From: an uncultured Clostridia bacterium
GTDB taxonomy: Bacteria > Bacillota > Clostridia > TANB77 > CAG-508
Assembly (NCBI GenBank): GCA_934141555.1
Contig: CAKPCK010000005.1
Location: 1-64,000, forward strand
Direction of reading: 5' to 3'
Length of the DNA stretch: 64,000 nt
Numbering within the stretch: the stretch's first letter is position 1; each line of letters starts with the position of its first letter. Below the pieces are notes generated by a model. That model was given only the letters and a program-made list of their open reading frames with translations, was not told the origin of the DNA and searched no databases. Position numbers and translations under genes: made by a program. Below are positions 17,990 to 26,228 of this stretch, one piece after another.

Positions 17990-18514
17990 TTAATTTGCTA
18001 CAACTACCATTGAGTGTCTTATAACTTTTGAGCCTATTTTGTAACCTTTTCTGTATTCTTGTACAATTTCTTGTACACCTTTTTCTGGGTCTTGAATACT
18101 ACTTACAGCTTCATGTTGGCTTGGATCAAATGTTTCACCAACACTTGCTATTTCTTCAACACCTTTTGATTTTAGTATATCTTTAAATTGTTTTAATACT
18201 AATTCTATTCCTTTTTTATATTCAGAATCTTTTGTTTCTGCTTTTAATGCATTTTCTAAGTTGTCTACTACTGGTAAAAATACTTCAACAACATCTCCTA
18301 ATATTGAATTATATAATGTTTCTCTTTCTTTACTACTTCTTTTTTTGTAGTTTTCAAATTCTGCAAGTACTCTTTTATATCTATCGTTTAATTCGTCTAG
18401 TTCATGTTGTTTTGGATCTATTATACAATCTTTTTTTTCTTCTTTTTGTTCTTTTTTATTTTCTGTTTCATTTTGGATTGTATCTTTTTTCTCTACTTTT
18501 TCTTCGTCTTTCAT
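17990..18514 (-). CDS. grpE: Nucleotide exchange factor GrpE
   Basis: GrpE releases ADP from DnaK. The 174-residue protein begins with a charged Lys/Glu-rich coiled coil and continues with RYKRVLAEFENYKKRSSKE. It then has the GDVVEVFLPVVDNLENAL helix, and ends with the beta-wing GETFDPSQHEAV and YRKGYKIGSKVIRHSMVVV. Length and motif order are typical. It follows hrcA by 18 bases and precedes dnaK by 62. Confidence 0.96.
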   Translation of the reverse strand: MKDEEKVEKKDTIQNETENKKEQKEEKKDCIIDPKQHELDELNDRYKRVLAEFENYKKRSSKERETLYNSILGDVVEVFLPVVDNLENALKAETKDSEYKKGIELVLKQFKDILKSKGVEEIASVGETFDPSQHEAVSSIQDPEKGVQEIVQEYRKGYKIGSKVIRHSMVVVAN

Positions 18515-18532
18515 ACTTCAACCTTCTTTCTT

Positions 18533-19549
18533 TTATTCATTTGAATTATTGTTGTCATTTAATTTTTTACTAATATATTTCATAACAGATATTACTTTTG
18601 CATAGTCCATTCTTTTTGGTCCTATTATACCAATTGTTCCCAAATCTTTATTTCCTATTCTATGCTTAAATGTTACAATACTGAAATCTTTTAGTTCGTC
18701 TTTTTCGTTTTCTTCTCCTATATATACATTTATATCCTTTGTTATTCCTGTATTTAACATATCTGCCATGAGATCTTTTTCGTCTAATATGTTTACAAAG
18801 TTTTTGGCAACTTCCAAACTATTAAATTCTGGTAATTCAAATAGTTGTTTTGCTCCCTCTAAGTGAACTTTTTCTTCTTCTACTACTTTTTTCATTTGTT
18901 CAATAATTGGTTTTATTAAGTTTACACTATATTTCATTTCATCTACTAAGTATTTTTCTAGTGGTCTATCTATTTTTGATATTGGCTCACCTTTTAATTT
19001 GTTATTAAACATATAACTTAGTGTTCCTACTTGTTTTTCTGAAATATCTTCATCAAATTTTATTATTGTTTCTTTTACTAATCCATTATCTGTTAATATT
19101 ACTGCCATCATCATTCTTGGACTTAATAGTACAAATTTTATATTTTCTATTTTTTGTTCATCTGTATTTGGTCCAATTGTTACTGTTGTATAATGTGTTA
19201 TTTCTGATATAGTACTTGATGCTATTTGCGTTATTTCTTCTAATTCGTTTACTTTTGTTTCAAGTTTTTTACTTATATAATCTATTTCATCAACTGTGAT
19301 TTTATTATCTTCTAATAATTCATCAACATAATATCTATATCCTTTGGCTGATGGTACTCTTCCTGATGATGTATGAGTTTTTTCTATATATCCCATTTTT
19401 TCTAGTTCTGCCATTTCATTTCTTATTGTGGCACTACTATATTCTAGACCTTCTAAGTTCATTATTGCTCCTGAACTTACTGGTTCAGCTGTTTTTATGT
19501 ATTCTTCTACAATTGCTTGTAATACTCTTTTTTTTCTTTCTTCTAGCAA
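18533..19549 (-). CDS. hrcA: Heat-inducible transcription repressor HrcA
   Basis: HrcA binds CIRCE operators and represses the class I heat-shock genes; GroEL activity controls it. The 338-residue protein has an N-terminal winged helix (RKKRVLQAIVEEYIKTAEPVSS, SSATIRNEMAELEKMGYI) and the GAF-like dimer domain. I place the start at a TTG codon (19549) because AAAGGAGG lies 7 bases upstream and family members begin (M)L-x-E-R-K at this point; an in-frame ATG 12 codons earlier has no ribosome binding site. First gene of its operon; two CIRCE copies lie upstream, so it represses itself. Confidence 0.95.
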   Translation of the reverse strand: MLEERKKRVLQAIVEEYIKTAEPVSSGAIMNLEGLEYSSATIRNEMAELEKMGYIEKTHTSSGRVPSAKGYRYYVDELLEDNKITVDEIDYISKKLETKVNELEEITQIASSTISEITHYTTVTIGPNTDEQKIENIKFVLLSPRMMMAVILTDNGLVKETIIKFDEDISEKQVGTLSYMFNNKLKGEPISKIDRPLEKYLVDEMKYSVNLIKPIIEQMKKVVEEEKVHLEGAKQLFELPEFNSLEVAKNFVNILDEKDLMADMLNTGITKDINVYIGEENEKDELKDFSIVTFKHRIGNKDLGTIGIIGPKRMDYAKVISVMKYISKKLNDNNNSNE

Positions 19550-19588
19550 TTTCTTTCCTCCTCTTTTCTTTTTAGGAAATTGCATTTC

Positions 19589-19615
19589 TTAGCACTCTTT
19601 TATATTGTTTGCTAA
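19589..19615. promoter_or_regulatory. CIRCE operator 1 (HrcA binding site)
   Basis: TTAGCACTC, nine bases, then GTTTGCTAA. The left half is a perfect match to the CIRCE consensus and the right half has two mismatches to GAGTGCTAA. It lies about 40 bases upstream of the hrcA start, between the promoter and the gene. Confidence 0.88.
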
Positions 19616-19628
19616 TTTCGTATATTAT

Positions 19629-19655
19629 ATTATAACATTTTTTAGCACTTGTCAA
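19629..19655 (-). promoter_or_regulatory. Promoter of the hrcA-grpE-dnaK-dnaJ operon
   Basis: TTGACA at 19655-19650 and TATAAT at 19634-19629 (spacer 15), or TAATAT at 19632-19627 (spacer 17). The upstream box lies inside CIRCE operator 2, so HrcA bound there would block polymerase. Confidence 0.75.
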
Positions 19656-19668
19656 GTGTTTTTGCTAA
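19642..19668. promoter_or_regulatory. CIRCE operator 2 (degenerate)
   Basis: TTAGCACTT, nine bases, then TTTTGCTAA: one mismatch in the left half and three in the right half versus consensus. It overlaps the -35 box of the heat-shock operon promoter and lies 53 bases, about five helical turns, from operator 1. Confidence 0.75.
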
Positions 19669-19768
19669 TTTTTTTGAGTTTTATACCATATTGATTTTTA
19701 TGTTAATTTATGTTATACTTTTCAAAGTTCGTATTATTAATTCCATCATCATTATGGAGGTATATTTT

Positions 19769-20407
19769 ATGAAAAAAATTATTCGGAAACTTTCTATTTG
19801 CTTAGCCTTAGTCTTGGTATTATCAACTTTTTCTAGTTGCGCATTTTTGAAAAACAAACTGAAAAATATCAAAGGTGAGCTCGTAGGAAATAATTTTACT
19901 ATTGATTTCTATGACAATTATGGTACAGATTTATTAACAATTCATGGAAATAAGGTTGGTTTAGAGGCAAATTATGTTTCGACAGATTCTATTGATTCTG
20001 ATGGATCTACTACAACAAACTATGAATTATCTAGTGTTGTAACATTGACTGTTGATGGCTCTCAAATTGCTCAAACAGGTAATACTATTATTTTTGCTGA
20101 AAATGGTATTACCAAACTTGAAGATTTTGCTCTTCAGTCAACTGAAATTTCTACTAGTGGTGGTTCTATTAACTTACTTGATAGAAAAATCAATAAGTTG
20201 CAAAATCTGATTGGTACTCCAAAAATTGTTATTGTTTGTTCTCAGTTGGGAATTCCTATTGCTGTATATGGTGGTAATAGTGTTTATTGGGAGATTCCCG
20301 ATGATCTTCCCAAAACTACCAAATTGAATATCGATGGTAAGGCTCTTTACATTCATCGTGCAAATTATATTTTAATTGATTCTAGTATTATTGATTTTTC
20401 TGAATAA
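19769..20407 (+). CDS. DUF5052 family lipoprotein
   Basis: A 212-residue secreted lipoprotein. The start ATG at 19769 follows GGAGG by 8 bases, and the protein begins with a signal peptide MKKIIRKLSICLALVLVLS and lipobox FSSC, with the acylated cysteine near residue 25. The mature part matches my memory of DUF5052: LVGNNFTIDFYDNYG, VTLTVDGSQIAQTGNTIIF, IVCSQLGIPIAVYGG, and LNIDGKALYIHRANY near the end. The family has no known function. It diverges from the hrcA operon, so its upstream region shares the CIRCE/promoter interval; whether HrcA also affects it is unknown. Confidence 0.85.
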   Translation: MKKIIRKLSICLALVLVLSTFSSCAFLKNKLKNIKGELVGNNFTIDFYDNYGTDLLTIHGNKVGLEANYVSTDSIDSDGSTTTNYELSSVVTLTVDGSQIAQTGNTIIFAENGITKLEDFALQSTEISTSGGSINLLDRKINKLQNLIGTPKIVIVCSQLGIPIAVYGGNSVYWEIPDDLPKTTKLNIDGKALYIHRANYILIDSSIIDFSE

Positions 20408-20411
20408 GATT

Positions 20412-20452
20412 AAGAGGAGATTGTTTTTCAATCTCCTCTTTCTATTTTTTTA
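20412..20452. terminator. Bidirectional terminator between the DUF5052 gene and the rRNA methyltransferase gene
   Basis: Perfect 12-bp stem AAGAGGAGATTG/CAATCTCCTCTT with a T5 loop and a T-rich run on the plus side, 5 bases past the DUF5052 stop. It overlaps the 3' end of the convergent methyltransferase gene. Confidence 0.85.
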
Positions 20453-21320
20453 TTTTAGCAACAAAAAATCCTTCATATAATTCTGTTGGTGAAATACATA
20501 ATGTTCCTTCAATTTCAACTGGTAAATATTCAATTCCTTCTATTTTTTCTATAGGAACAATTTTTGCATTAAATTTTTTTAAAACTTTATTTAGAACTTT
20601 TTCATTTTCTTCTTTTAAAATTGAACAAGTAGAATATACCATTTCACCATCTTTTTTTAATATTTTTAAAGCTTTTGTTAATAATTCTTCTTGAGTTCTA
20701 GCAGATCTTTGTATTAATTCTTCTGTAAATTTGGGATTAAATACACTTTCAGTACCACTTCCACTACAAGGTGCATCCAATAAGATTTTATCAAATGAGA
20801 AAAAATCACTTAATTTTCTTGCGTCTTCTTGCATTACATTAACATTTCCAACACCTTGTTTTTGAAGATTATACTTTAATCTATCACATCTAATTTTATT
20901 TTTTTCACATGCTGTTATATAAGATTTTCCATTTGAAATTGCAGATATTTGAGTTGTTTTTCCTCCTGGTGCAGCAGCCATATCTAATATATTTTCTTTT
21001 TCCTTTGGTTCAAGAATTATCGGTGGAATCATTGATGATAAACTTTGCAAATAAATTTCTCCATTTTCATATATTTCTAATTTCCTTATATCTTCTTCTA
21101 CTACATTTTTTATAATTATTGCATCATTATTCCATTTAACTTCTTCATATTCTATATTATTTTCAATTAATTCTTTTATAATTTTATTTTTGTTTGTTTT
21201 TAATGTATTTATTCTAAAAGTAACTGGCTTTTGAGAAATAAGCCCTTTCTCAATTTTTTTACATATTTCCTCACTATATTGATTATTTATTTTTTCTATT
21301 AAAAAATCAGGTATTTGCAT
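20442..21320 (-). CDS. RsmB/NOP2/Sun-family RNA (cytosine-5)-methyltransferase
   Basis: A 292-residue AdoMet-dependent m5C RNA methyltransferase. The AdoMet-binding start is ILDMAAAPGGKTTQIS near residue 100, motif IV is LLDAPCSGSGTE near residue 180 and the second catalytic cysteine is in VYSTCSILKEEN. The N-terminus holds a PUA-like or RsmF-type lead (FRINTLKTNK) but no NusB domain, so it is shorter than canonical RsmB and is more like small NOL1/NOP2/sun proteins. The exact rRNA target is not predictable. AGGAGAG lies 5 bases before the ATG at 21320. Confidence 0.9.
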   Translation of the reverse strand: MQIPDFLIEKINNQYSEEICKKIEKGLISQKPVTFRINTLKTNKNKIIKELIENNIEYEEVKWNNDAIIIKNVVEEDIRKLEIYENGEIYLQSLSSMIPPIILEPKEKENILDMAAAPGGKTTQISAISNGKSYITACEKNKIRCDRLKYNLQKQGVGNVNVMQEDARKLSDFFSFDKILLDAPCSGSGTESVFNPKFTEELIQRSARTQEELLTKALKILKKDGEMVYSTCSILKEENEKVLNKVLKKFNAKIVPIEKIEGIEYLPVEIEGTLCISPTELYEGFFVAKIKK

Positions 21321-21421
21321 CTTTTCTCTCCTATAATATAAATATCTTATCATAATTTCATAAATTTAACAATATTTTTAATAAATCTATTTTTTTTACA
21401 TATTATTAATTAGGTGATTTT

Positions 21422-22207
21422 ATGAAAGTATACTTTATCAATAAAAAAATGATTTTATGGCTAATATTTTCTATTTTTATACTATTAGTTTTTTATATAT
21501 TTTTTTCTATTTTCAAAACATCAAATACTATTTCTGATACTCAAAACATTTCAAATAATTTGTATAAAAAACTTATTGAATTATATCCTAATGAAAAAAT
21601 TGCTTTTTTAACTTTTGATGATGGCCCTAATATTTCTGTAACTCCAAAAGTTCTAGATATTCTAAAAGAAGAAAATATAAAAGCATCTTTTTTCGTAATT
21701 GGAAAATGTGTTGATGCTAATCCTGAAATAACAAAAAGAGCTTATGATGAAGGTCACTACATTGCTAATCATGGTTATTCTCATAATAATAATCTATTAT
21801 ATAAAAGCTCTGATAGTTTTCTGAATGAAGTTAAAAAGACAGATCTAGCTATTGGAAATGCAATTGGAGTTCCTGATTACTGTTCACATCTTTTTAGATT
21901 TCCAAATGGTTTTATGTCTCCTTCAAATAAATCAAAAAAGAAAGAAGCTGTAAGGCTTCTTCAAGATATTGAGTATAATTATATTGATTGGAATTGTTTA
22001 AATAATGATTCTGTAAAAAAATATTCTTCTTCACAGTTATTAAATAATTTAATAAAATCTTCTAAAAATAAAGATATTCTTGTTATTTTAATGCATGATA
22101 CTAAAGATGTTAGTAATTCTTCTCTTGTTTTAAAGGATTCTATTAAATATTTAAAAGGTAAAGGATATGTTTTTAAAAATTTTTATGATATTTTACAAAC
22201 AAAATAA
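21422..22207 (+). CDS. Membrane-anchored polysaccharide deacetylase (NodB domain)
   Basis: A 261-residue carbohydrate esterase family 4 enzyme, probably removing acetyl groups from peptidoglycan GlcNAc/MurNAc outside the cell. An N-terminal membrane segment (about residues 10-32) is followed by the NodB motifs FLTFDDGPN (motif 1, metal and base Asp), HGYSHNN (motif 2, metal His pair), FRFPNG (motif 3) and VILMHD (motif 5). The ATG at 21422 follows TTAGGTGATTTT. It is divergent from the RNA methyltransferase and ends in a strong terminator. Sporulation enzymes of the PdaA/PdaB type have the same layout, but nothing here proves that role. Confidence 0.92.
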   Translation: MKVYFINKKMILWLIFSIFILLVFYIFFSIFKTSNTISDTQNISNNLYKKLIELYPNEKIAFLTFDDGPNISVTPKVLDILKEENIKASFFVIGKCVDANPEITKRAYDEGHYIANHGYSHNNNLLYKSSDSFLNEVKKTDLAIGNAIGVPDYCSHLFRFPNGFMSPSNKSKKKEAVRLLQDIEYNYIDWNCLNNDSVKKYSSSQLLNNLIKSSKNKDILVILMHDTKDVSNSSLVLKDSIKYLKGKGYVFKNFYDILQTK

Positions 22208-22212
22208 CACAT

Positions 22213-22254
22213 ATTTTATATCACGAATTTTTTTATTTTTTCGTGATATAAAAT
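22213..22254. terminator. Terminator after the deacetylase gene
   Basis: A 14-bp stem ATTTTATATCACGA/TCGTGATATAAAAT with a T-rich loop, 6 bases past the stop codon. The AT-rich flanks could serve both strands. Confidence 0.75.
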
Positions 22255-22316
22255 CTCATTATAATATTTTTTTCTAAAATCTATATTTTCTTCTTGTATT
22301 GCAATATCTTAATTAC

Positions 22317-22658
22317 TTATACTAAATCTTCTTCATTAATTAGTGGAATTATATCTATTGCTGGTTCTTCATAAGGGTGAACTTCTCTTAATTTTTTTAA
22401 TACTTTTTTAACTATATCTATATCACATACTGCTTCTAATTTTTCTTCTTCTACAAACTCTAATTTATTCTTTTCACCAATATAAGGGTTAGCTTTACCA
22501 TTTGGTATAAAAGTTCCAATACAATTTGTACTCATAGTACAATATGTATAGTTTCCTATAACTCCTGCACCTTCATTACATATAGCATTTCTGACTTGTT
22601 CAACATTTTCAACTGGTACAGTTACAATAAGTTTTACTTTTTTAATATTAATATTCAT
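22317..22658 (-). CDS. YqfO-like (NIF3 insert domain) protein
   Basis: A 113-residue protein matching the PII-like insert domain of YqfO/NIF3 proteins: KLIVTVPVENVEQVRNAICNEG at the start, YTYCTMSTNCIGTFIP in the middle and the signature VHPYEEPAIDIIPL near the end. Standalone copies are common and usually annotated YqfO family, with no assigned function; PII-like folds often bind metals or small ligands. It follows rlmD by 19 bases on the same strand, so the two are probably co-transcribed. Confidence 0.87.
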   Translation of the reverse strand: MNINIKKVKLIVTVPVENVEQVRNAICNEGAGVIGNYTYCTMSTNCIGTFIPNGKANPYIGEKNKLEFVEEEKLEAVCDIDIVKKVLKKLREVHPYEEPAIDIIPLINEEDLV

Positions 22659-22677
22659 ATTTTACCTCTTCTAATAA

Positions 22678-24045
22678 TTACATGTCTTGTTTTAGTTTTA
22701 ACACTGCTACACACTCCACATGGCTTGTAAATGGGAACATATCGACAGGAATTATCGTTTTAATATCATACTCATTCTCAAAATCAGCTAAATCCCTTAT
22801 TAAAGTAGCTGGATTACAACTAATATAAACTATCCTTTTAGGCTTAATCTTCAAAATATTCTCAATACTTTTTTTGTCTAATCCTTTGCGAGGTGGATCA
22901 AACATAACAACATCTGCCTTAATTCCTTTATTATTAATCAAATCATCAAGTATTATTTCAACATCACCTGCAAAGAATTCTGTATTTGATACATTATTAT
23001 TTTCAGCATTCTCTTTAGCCATTTTTACCGCTTCTTCAACAATCTCAATTCCATATACTTTTTTTGCAAATTTAGACATAAATAAAGAAATCGTTCCAAT
23101 TCCACAATATAAATCAAATACAACATCATTTTTCGTAATTTCAGCCATACTAACACCTAAATTATATAATTTTTCGGCTTGTACAGGATTTACTTGATAA
23201 AATGACAATGGTGATATTTTAAATTTATATTCCCCTAAAATATCTTCTATATATCCATTTCCATATAAATTTATATTTTCTTGTCCTAATATTACATTTG
23301 TATTTTTTATATTAATATTTTTTACAATTGCCTTTATTTCAGGATATCTTGTTTTTAAATTTTCAACTAATTCACTTTCATTTGGAATTTTATGTCCATT
23401 TATAACAATTACACACATTATTTCTCCTGTTTTTATTCCAACTTTTGTTACAATATGTCTAATCAAACCTTTTCCTGTTTTTTCATCATATATGCTAATA
23501 TTTTTTCCTTTTATAAATTCAACTATAAATTTAGCAATTTCTTCTGATTTTTTATTTTGAATTAAACAATTATCTATTGGAATAACTTCATGCGTTCTAT
23601 TTGCAAAAACTCCGATTACAGGTTCACCTTGTTTATTTATTCCTATCGGATATTGTGCTTTATTTCTATAATGTAATGGATTTTCCATTCCTACTGTTTC
23701 TTGAACTTTAATTTTATTTTTTAATGTTTTATTTACAAGACTTTGTACCGCATTTTGCTTCATTTTTAAAGTTTCTTCATATTTTACATGTCTTAAATTA
23801 CATCCCCCACATCTTTTATATGTATTGCAATCTGCCTCTTGACGGACAGGGGACTTTTCAATTATTTCTATCACTTTTCCAAATCCATGTGATGATAACA
23901 CTTTAACTATAATTATTTTTACTTTTTCTCCTTTTATTGTTCCTGGAATAAATATTGTAAAATTATCTATTTTTGCAATTCCTTCTCCTTCGAAACCATT
24001 ATCTATAATATCAACAACATATTCCTGGTTTTTTTGTATACTCAT
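22678..24045 (-). CDS. rlmD: 23S rRNA (uracil-1939-C5)-methyltransferase RlmD (TrmA/RumA family)
   Basis: A 455-residue class of m5U RNA methyltransferase. It has an N-terminal TRAM domain (residues 1-60, EGEGIAKIDNFTIFIPG) and a [4Fe-4S] cluster motif with CNTYKRCGGC near residue 75. The AdoMet domain includes LYCGIGTISLFMSKFA, and FDPPRKGLD and the catalytic cysteine SCNPATLIRDL lie near the C-terminus. Firmicutes carry one or two paralogues (RlmCD), so the site could be U747, U1939 or both. First of the pair with the YqfO-like gene. Confidence 0.92.
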   Translation of the reverse strand: MSIQKNQEYVVDIIDNGFEGEGIAKIDNFTIFIPGTIKGEKVKIIIVKVLSSHGFGKVIEIIEKSPVRQEADCNTYKRCGGCNLRHVKYEETLKMKQNAVQSLVNKTLKNKIKVQETVGMENPLHYRNKAQYPIGINKQGEPVIGVFANRTHEVIPIDNCLIQNKKSEEIAKFIVEFIKGKNISIYDEKTGKGLIRHIVTKVGIKTGEIMCVIVINGHKIPNESELVENLKTRYPEIKAIVKNINIKNTNVILGQENINLYGNGYIEDILGEYKFKISPLSFYQVNPVQAEKLYNLGVSMAEITKNDVVFDLYCGIGTISLFMSKFAKKVYGIEIVEEAVKMAKENAENNNVSNTEFFAGDVEIILDDLINNKGIKADVVMFDPPRKGLDKKSIENILKIKPKRIVYISCNPATLIRDLADFENEYDIKTIIPVDMFPFTSHVECVAVLKLKQDM

Positions 24046-24061
24046 TTTTAGTATATTCCTT

Positions 24062-24721
24062 TCACTTTTTTATTTTATATTCTCCATTTATATATTCAAA
24101 TATATCTCCTTCTTGTGCATCTTTAAATACTTCTTGCTGTCTTTCTTCAAATACATCTCCATTGTTTAAATTATTATCTATTAACCATACACTGTCTTTT
24201 GAGCCTTCTACATATTCATATATATGTCCTTCCATTCTTCGACTTTCCATTATTTTATTTTGTTCTTCTAATATTTCATTAAACTTTTCTTCTTGCTTAA
24301 TTTTTATAATATTTGTTGTTTCTTCATCTAGTTCAAATTTATCATTTATTTTCCTTAATACACTATCAATTTTGGCATTAGATTTTACATCTTTTTCAGG
24401 AATTCTTATTACATCATGACTTTTTCCCTTTTCACATATTGTTGCTAAATAATCTGAACCTTTTTTGTCATATATATAATACATTTTACCTTTTTCACTA
24501 GTTTCATTTGCTTGTTCTTGTAATATCTCATTTCTCACTATAAGCATTTTATCTTTATATTCTGAAATAATTTTGTTTTCATCAACAAATTTGTCTAATA
24601 TTGATTTTTGCATACTATTTTCTATTGTATTTTCTAATTCTTTTGTAAAATTTTGAATAAATTCATTTGATTTGATTTTGTCTATTAAATTCTCGAATAT
24701 ATCTAAATTCAATCTTTTCAC
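24062..24721 (-). CDS. Hypothetical acidic protein with GDIFEY/HIYEYVEG repeats
   Basis: A 219-residue protein of no family I recognise. It is rich in Lys/Glu and Asn. The N-terminal 60 residues look like an amphipathic helix, the middle contains MYYIYDKKGSDYLATICEKG, and the C-terminus has two similar segments, MEGHIYEYVEG and EGDIFEYINGEYKIKK, that may be a small duplicated beta motif. No signal peptide or membrane segment. AGGAGAG lies before the ATG at 24721, and the gene lies 27 bases after the broken nuclease, so it may be a downstream partner of it. Confidence 0.6.
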   Translation of the reverse strand: MKRLNLDIFENLIDKIKSNEFIQNFTKELENTIENSMQKSILDKFVDENKIISEYKDKMLIVRNEILQEQANETSEKGKMYYIYDKKGSDYLATICEKGKSHDVIRIPEKDVKSNAKIDSVLRKINDKFELDEETTNIIKIKQEEKFNEILEEQNKIMESRRMEGHIYEYVEGSKDSVWLIDNNLNNGDVFEERQQEVFKDAQEGDIFEYINGEYKIKK

Positions 24722-24748
24722 TCTCCTTCACTTAGCAAATACTAGAAA

Positions 24749-25502
24749 TTACTGCTCTAATGAACTTTCTCCTGTTGCGTAATTAATTTTTACACCTGGT
24801 TGTACATTATAAACATATACATTAAAACATATTCCTTCACCTTTATCTTCAACTGAAAATGCTTCCATTTGCACTCCACTTGCTAATAGATTTTCTCCTT
24901 CATATATAGGTGTTATTCTATATAAAACATGTTTATTTTCACTTGATTTTTGCTTTTTTATATATTCAGCAACTTGATTTTCAAATGGTAACATACCCTC
25001 AACATTAAAATATCTTGTTCCAGTTATCAAATTTTGTTTATTTGCATCTTCATCTGATAATTGATATCCAATTAAATGACATCTATTATATAAATATGTT
25101 CCATTATATTTCTTCTGTTTCCATCCTGTTGGAGTTACACTACTTATACTCCCTCTTTCATCTCCGCTCTAATGGCATTATTTCTTTACATATATTTGCA
25201 TAAGCAACTCCACATCTTCCTAAACTATCTAATTCTGAATAATTTTCAAAGCTTTTGGTTGTATAATCTTTTTCTGTAAATTCTGGTTTATTATTATTTA
25301 ATACTGCATATGGTGTGCCTGTATATTCTGGAATGTCTTTTAAACTATATGTTATTGTTGATGAATTTTCTGTTATTTCTGTATTTGCTTGTGTATAATC
25401 TTTATCATTAATATTTTTTCCTGTTAGAACAATTACTATTGCTATTAACAAACTTATAATTTCTAATATTTTATTTTTGCTTTTATTTCTTTTTTTCCCC
25501 AT
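24749..25502 (-). pseudogene. DNA/RNA non-specific endonuclease, frameshifted
   Basis: Two adjacent reading frames together make one nuclease of about 250 residues. The first (25502-25158) has a basic N-terminus, a membrane or signal segment (LEIISLLIAIVIVLTG) and ends FENYSELDSLGRCGVAYANICKEIMPLERR. The continuing frame, shifted by one base near 25160-25170, reads GSISSVTPTGW, then the catalytic NRCHLIGYQLSDEDANKQN near 25060. It ends with TGTRYFNVEGMLPFENQV and VYVYNVQPGVKINYATGES. These are the conserved parts of the secreted EndA/NucA-like DNA/RNA nuclease family. The frame is broken by what looks like a one-base insertion (or two-base deletion), so the product is inactive unless the base is a sequencing error or is bypassed. 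Confidence 0.85.
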
Positions 25503-25627
25503 ATTTTAGTTCCTTTCAATAAGTTGATTTTCTGAATTTTCAATTTATAGTCAACTTTTTATTTCTTTTGTTTTCTATGTGATTATATCATATCAATTAA
25601 CTTTTTTGAATATTTATTTTCTTTTTT

Positions 25628-25658
25628 TGAAAAAAAGAAACCCCTCAAGCTGAGGGGG
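25628..25658 (-). terminator. Terminator after the 25.7-26.1 kb cassette gene
   Basis: GC-rich stem CCCCTCA/TGAGGGG with a 3-base loop, followed on the minus strand by TTTCTTTTTTTC. It is GC-richer than the other terminators in the window. Confidence 0.88.
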
Positions 25659-25689
25659 ACGATAATTCGTTTTTTTTGTATGTTCGCTT

Positions 25690-26067
25690 TTACGGCACCA
25701 TGACATCATAGATGCTATTGTGCGTAATGGCCCGGTAGATTCCAGGATTGATATTATCAACCCTCTCGACTTTCGTCGTAATCCAGTTGGTCATCGCGAT
25801 GTCTCCGTTTTTCTGCTCCACCTTGATGCAGGCCATCGAATGCCCAACGGTAGGCTGAACAGAAGCAATTGCTTTGTGCATCGGCACCTCGTCAAACCAG
25901 ACGCTATTAAACTGACCTTTAACACCCTTGAGGTTATAGTCAGTCTGCCAAGCGCGGACATTAGACCAAGTTACCTCATAGATCTGACCAACGACCAAAT
26001 CCTTGGGTTCAGTGCAACCATAATAGGACATGGTTCCACCGTTATACCTTACGAATTTTGCGGACAT
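25690..26067 (-). CDS. Hypothetical protein of a GC-richer single-gene cassette
   Basis: A 125-residue protein starting MSAKFVRYNGGTMSYYG; a GGAGGTGC ribosome binding site 3-10 bases upstream fixes the ATG at 26067. It has an SH3-like or beta-rich look (LVVGQIYEVTW, GQFNSVWFDEVP), no signal peptide and no family I can name. By hand count its coding region is about 45-55% G+C against about 30% in its neighbours, and codons ending in C or G are frequent, which suggests transfer. It stands alone with its own consensus promoter, a structured leader and a strong terminator. The same plan is seen for the genes at 27.3-28.0 and 37.9-38.3 kb. Confidence 0.75.
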   Translation of the reverse strand: MSAKFVRYNGGTMSYYGCTEPKDLVVGQIYEVTWSNVRAWQTDYNLKGVKGQFNSVWFDEVPMHKAIASVQPTVGHSMACIKVEQKNGDIAMTNWITTKVERVDNINPGIYRAITHNSIYDVMVP

Positions 26068-26160
26068 ATTGCACCTCCATGCATTTGTTCTGGAGGTTTT
26101 GTACAGCCCTCCAGAAATTTTCATCAAATCTCCAAAGCTCTCTGTACAAGCAACTTAAGA
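26068..26160 (-). promoter_or_regulatory. Leader with mutually exclusive stems over the ribosome binding site
   Basis: Three pairings compete in this leader. Arms at 26142-26149 and 26099-26106 (TTGTACAG/CTGTACAA) pair. Arms at 26108-26116 and 26088-26096 (TTCTGGAGG/CCTCCAGAA) pair, and their loop contains the second TTGTACAG arm. Finally CCTCCA (26096-26091) can instead pair with the real ribosome binding site TGGAGG (26079-26074). This looks like a translational switch; no known riboswitch class was recognised. Confidence 0.55.
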
Positions 26161-26167
26161 TACTTAT

Positions 26168-26196
26168 ATTTTACTATATTTACATAATCTTGTCAA
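26168..26196 (-). promoter_or_regulatory. Promoter of the 25.7-26.1 kb cassette gene
   Basis: TTGACA at 26196-26191 and TAAAAT at 26173-26168 with a 17-base spacer. The spacer contains TTATGTAAAT (26187-26178), which is shared exactly with the promoters at 28.1 and 38.4 kb. Confidence 0.8.
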
Positions 26197-26228
26197 GTTT
26201 TTAACAATTCTTCATCATAATAACTCTT

